From an uncultured Bacilli bacterium (GTDB lineage: Bacteria > Bacillota_I > Bacilli_A > RFN20 > CAG-826), in NCBI GenBank assembly GCA_944342125.1, contig CALVMF010000016.1:1-17707 (forward strand): a stretch of DNA of 17,707 nt, given 5' to 3'. The position numbers were made by a program, and so were the translations under genes. The stretch's first letter is position 1; each line of letters begins with the position of its first letter. The notes under the pieces were generated by a model, which saw only the letters and a list, made by a program, of their open reading frames with translations, had not been told where the DNA came from and made no database searches. Positions 15,022-17,707 of this stretch are shown here, piece by piece.

Positions 15022-17439
15022 ATGATTTTTTCAAATAAAAAAGAATTCGTACAAGAATTTAAATCTAGAATGTCTGCTAAATATGGTCGTTCACCATCCG
15101 AAGCGCACGTTTTAGAAAAATATGATATTTTAGGTGAAATGGTTAGAGATTACGCTGGTTATAACTGGCGTAAAACACATGAATATTTAAATGACAAGCA
15201 CGCTAAACAACTCATTTATTTTTCAATGGAATTTTTAATCGGTCGATTGCTTACAAATAACATGATGAATCTTGGTATCTATGATATTTGTAAAGATGGA
15301 TTAAGTGAACTTGGAATCGATATTGGCGAACTTGAAGATATGGAAGCCGATGCAGGACTTGGAAATGGTGGTCTTGGTCGACTTGCAGCTTGTTTTTTAG
15401 ATTCAATTGCTTCTTTAGGATATCCAGGAAATGGAAACTGTATCCGCTACGAATATGGTTTCTTTAAGCAAAAAATCGTCGATGAAAATCAAATTGAACT
15501 ACCAGATCAATGGCTTCAAAATGGCTATGTTTGGGAAGTTAGAAAACCAAAACACTCGGTAGAAGTAAGCTTTTATGGCAATGCCGAAACGTTCTTAAAG
15601 CCAAATGGCGATTATGGAATTAGAACCGTTAATTCAACAAAAATTACTGCTTGTCCATATGATGTTTCAGTTGTTGGCTATAGAAATGGTGTAGCAAACA
15701 ATTTACGTTTATGGAAAGCTCAACCAAGTGAAGATAATTTCCCACACAACATTTCTTTTGATGAATATTTAAATCAAATCAATGAACTTTGCCATGGTTT
15801 ATATCCAGATGATACTACAGAACACGGCAAAATTTTAAGATTGAGACAACAATATTTCTTTGTTAGCGCTGGTTTGCAAAGCGCAATAAGAGGATTTATT
15901 AGACTTGGTGGTGATTTACATAAATTCTATGAAAGTTATGTTTTCCAATTAAATGATACTCATCCAATTTTAGCAATTCCTGAACTTATGAGACTTTTAA
16001 TGGATGAACATGGTTTTGGTTGGGATGAAGCTTGGGAACAAGTTACAAAATGTATCGCTTATACAAATCATACTGTAATGCCTGAAGCTTTAGAAAAATG
16101 GCCAATTCAATATATCCAAAATTTAATCCCAAGATGCTACATGATAATTGAAGAAATTAATCGTCGTACACTCATTTGGATGAATCAAAATAATGTTAGT
16201 GAAGCTGAAATGAGCAATATGCAAATCATTAAAGATGGTATGGTTAGAATGACAAATCTTGCTATTTTTACTTGCTTTAGTGTAAATGGTGTCGCTGCGC
16301 TTCATACTGAAATCTTAAAGAAAGAAACCTTTAAAGATTTTTATAAGTACTTCCCTGAAAAGTTTAATAACAAGACTAACGGAGTCACCCATCGTAGATG
16401 GCTTATGTATTCCAACATGGAACTTGCAAAATTAATTTCTAGTAAGATTGGTGATTCTTGGATTAAGAATCCTGATGATTTAGAGAAATTGTTAAAGTTT
16501 AGCGATGACCGTGAAACTTTAGAAGAACTCCGTAGAATTAAGCACGAAAACAAGCAAAAATTAGCTAACTATATCCTCAAAAATTATGGAATAAAAATAG
16601 ATACACATTCTATTATTGATACTCAAATTAAGAGATTACACGCTTATAAAAGACAATTATTAAATGTTTTTAGAATCATGCATTACTATTTTGAAATCAA
16701 AACAAATCCTGATTTTAAGATGGTACCACATACATTTATCTTTGGCGCTAAAGCTGCTCCAAGCTATGTATTTGCAAAAGAAATTATTACTCTTATTAAC
16801 GCAGTTGCGAAAGTAATTAATAACGATCCTGAAGTTAATAAGTACATGAAAGTAGTCTTCATGGTTAATTATGGCGTCTCTCTTGCTGAATTAATTATTC
16901 CTGCTACCGACATTTCTGAACAAATCTCAACAGCTGGTAAAGAAGCAAGTGGAACTAGCAACATGAAATTTATGATGAATGGTGCTTTAACACTAGGAAC
17001 TTTAGATGGTGCTAATGTTGAGATTAACGAAAGAGTTGGCGATGATAATAGCTTCATCTTCGGCTTAAAGGTTAACGATATTGAACAGATTAAAAAGAGC
17101 GGAATCTACAATCCTTGGGATATCTATAACCGCGATCCTAATATAAGAAGAATATTAGATAGCTTGTTCAATGGTCCATGGTGCGAAGGCATGAATGATA
17201 GATTCAGAGGAATCTTTGATGAAATTATGAATCATAATGATGAATATTTCATTTTAATGGATTTTGCAGCTTATGTTGATGAATCTAAGAAGATTGCTGA
17301 ATATTACAAAAATAGACAAGCTTGGACTAGAAGTTGCTTAATTAATATCGCTAAGAGTGGATATTTCTCAAGCGATAGAACTATCGAGCAATACAATAAA
17401 GATATCTGGCACCTTAAAAAGATTGATATAAAAGATTAA
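15022..17439 (+). CDS. glgP: Glycogen/alpha-glucan phosphorylase
   Basis: Releases glucose 1-phosphate from the non-reducing ends of glycogen with inorganic phosphate and pyridoxal phosphate. 805 residues, normal for GT35. The N-terminal half has IYFSMEFLIGRLL, DAGLGNGGLGRLAACFLDS and GYGF-like RYEYGFFKQ; the middle has LNDTHP and YTNHTVMPEALEKWP. The PLP-binding motif EASGTSNMKFMMNGALTLGT contains the Schiff-base Lys649, followed by TLDGANVEI. The long N-terminal regulatory extension of eukaryotic muscle enzymes is absent, so allosteric control by AMP or phosphorylation is unlikely. AAAGGA at 15008-15013 gives a good ribosome site 8 bases before the ATG. A clear terminator follows 24 bases after the stop, closing the glgB-glgP operon. 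Branching and breakdown are thus expressed together. Confidence 0.97.
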   Translation: MIFSNKKEFVQEFKSRMSAKYGRSPSEAHVLEKYDILGEMVRDYAGYNWRKTHEYLNDKHAKQLIYFSMEFLIGRLLTNNMMNLGIYDICKDGLSELGIDIGELEDMEADAGLGNGGLGRLAACFLDSIASLGYPGNGNCIRYEYGFFKQKIVDENQIELPDQWLQNGYVWEVRKPKHSVEVSFYGNAETFLKPNGDYGIRTVNSTKITACPYDVSVVGYRNGVANNLRLWKAQPSEDNFPHNISFDEYLNQINELCHGLYPDDTTEHGKILRLRQQYFFVSAGLQSAIRGFIRLGGDLHKFYESYVFQLNDTHPILAIPELMRLLMDEHGFGWDEAWEQVTKCIAYTNHTVMPEALEKWPIQYIQNLIPRCYMIIEEINRRTLIWMNQNNVSEAEMSNMQIIKDGMVRMTNLAIFTCFSVNGVAALHTEILKKETFKDFYKYFPEKFNNKTNGVTHRRWLMYSNMELAKLISSKIGDSWIKNPDDLEKLLKFSDDRETLEELRRIKHENKQKLANYILKNYGIKIDTHSIIDTQIKRLHAYKRQLLNVFRIMHYYFEIKTNPDFKMVPHTFIFGAKAAPSYVFAKEIITLINAVAKVINNDPEVNKYMKVVFMVNYGVSLAELIIPATDISEQISTAGKEASGTSNMKFMMNGALTLGTLDGANVEINERVGDDNSFIFGLKVNDIEQIKKSGIYNPWDIYNRDPNIRRILDSLFNGPWCEGMNDRFRGIFDEIMNHNDEYFILMDFAAYVDESKKIAEYYKNRQAWTRSCLINIAKSGYFSSDRTIEQYNKDIWHLKKIDIKD

Positions 17440-17462
17440 TTAAATAAAAGGTTATTCACATT

Positions 17463-17489
17463 AAATACCGATTAATTTCGGTATTTTTT
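17463..17489 (+). terminator. Intrinsic terminator of glgB-glgP
   Basis: AATACCGA at 17464-17471 pairs with TCGGTATT at 17478-17485 around a 6-base loop (TTAATT), and the descending arm runs into TTTTTT. It lies 24 bases after the glgP stop. It also separates the operon from the DnaA-box region that follows. Confidence 0.9.
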
Positions 17490-17494
17490 GTTTA

Positions 17495-17639
17495 TGTGGA
17501 AATCTTTCAATTTTTGATTACTTTTCAACATGATTTTTATGTTTTTCCACATTTAATCCACAATAAAATGTGGATAAAGTGATCCATTCGCCTTTTAACT
17601 AGAAAATTGTTAATAATGTTTTCCACAAAGTTATCCACA
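17495..17639. other. oriC: Cluster of DnaA boxes (oriC / dnaA upstream region)
   Basis: Two perfect DnaA boxes TTATCCACA occur, at 17569-17577 on the minus strand and 17631-17639 on the plus strand. One-mismatch boxes TTTTCCACA lie at 17543-17551 and 17619-17627 (plus). Weaker copies are TAATCCACA at 17554-17562 (plus) and ATTTCCACA at 17495-17503 (minus). Six such sites in 145 bases of gene-free AT-rich DNA is far above chance and is the pattern of an initiator-binding region. Such clusters commonly flank dnaA, so I expect dnaA just right of the window. Whether this is the full origin or only the dnaA autoregulatory region cannot be told from the part visible. Confidence 0.85.
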
Positions 17640-17663
17640 TTTTGTGTCAAAATTTTTGAATTT

Positions 17664-17705
17664 TAGTAATAAACTGGTACTTTTCTAGTAGTAAACTAGT
17701 AATAA
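17664..17705 (+). repeat. 11-bp-phased TAGTA repeats beside the DnaA boxes
   Basis: TAGTAATAAAC at 17664, TGGTAC... at 17675, TAGTAGTAAAC at 17686 and TAGTAATAACG at 17697 recur every 11 bases, close to one helical turn. The triplets TAG TAA TAA, TAG TAG TAA and TAG TAA TAA fit the published DnaA-trio consensus 3'-[G/A]A[T/A]-5' read on the plus strand from right to left. They lie 24 bases past the last perfect DnaA box, in very AT-rich DNA suited to unwinding. The repeat may continue past the right edge. Confidence 0.5.
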
Positions 17706-17707
17706 CG

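Noticed and set aside
16123..17057. Three 60-70 codon antisense open frames within glgP (also similar ones in dnaE and glgB)
   Set aside because: Each lies opposite or inside a strongly conserved enzyme and shows no independent coding evidence.
1..17439. Mollicute genetic code (UGA as Trp)
   Set aside because: All ten complete genes read through at full family length with the standard code, and Trp positions in motifs use TGG.

Overview
The window is an AT-rich chromosomal segment from a low-GC Gram-positive bacterium. It carries the primosome pair DnaB/DnaI, a DnaE-type polymerase and the neighbours nrnA-dnaE-polA-mutM-coaE, a set typical of Bacilli. Because of the small intergenic gaps and strong A+T bias I think of an uncultured Bacilli lineage related to Erysipelotrichia, RF39 or the Acholeplasma side of the Mollicutes; this placement is inference. 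UGA is not read as Trp: Trp codons are UGG, and all ten complete genes stop with TAA or TAG.

Layout, left to right. (1) On the minus strand, pfkA is followed by the 5' part of pyk, which runs off the left edge: the two irreversible kinases of lower and mid glycolysis in one operon. (2) Diverging from it on the plus strand, dnaB and dnaI overlap by one base; they encode the helicase-loading proteins of the Bacilli primosome. (3) Convergent with dnaI is a tightly packed minus-strand run, transcribed in the order ackA, nrnA, dnaE, polA, mutM-coaE. It encodes acetate kinase, a DHH nanoRNase/pAp phosphatase, two DNA polymerases, and a single ORF that fuses the MutM DNA glycosylase to dephospho-CoA kinase. 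(4) Diverging from ackA across a 215-bp regulatory gap is a plus-strand operon glgB-glgP (glycogen branching enzyme and phosphorylase), closed by a clear intrinsic terminator. (5) The last 200 bases are gene-free and hold a cluster of DnaA boxes plus an 11-bp-phased TAGTA repeat. This looks like part of oriC or the dnaA upstream region, with dnaA predicted just beyond the right edge.

All genes belong to known families and no wholly new system is evident. The most unusual points are the MutM-CoaE fusion; a DnaI homologue whose Walker A lysine, second Walker B acid, sensor-1 residue and zinc ligands have all changed; a phosphofructokinase whose allosteric effector site is largely dismantled; an apparently leaderless dnaB transcript; several palindromes in the ackA/glgB gap; and the origin-like right edge. 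If the origin lies at the right, the long replication/ackA run and pfkA-pyk are transcribed with the replication fork, while dnaB-dnaI and glgB-glgP run against it.
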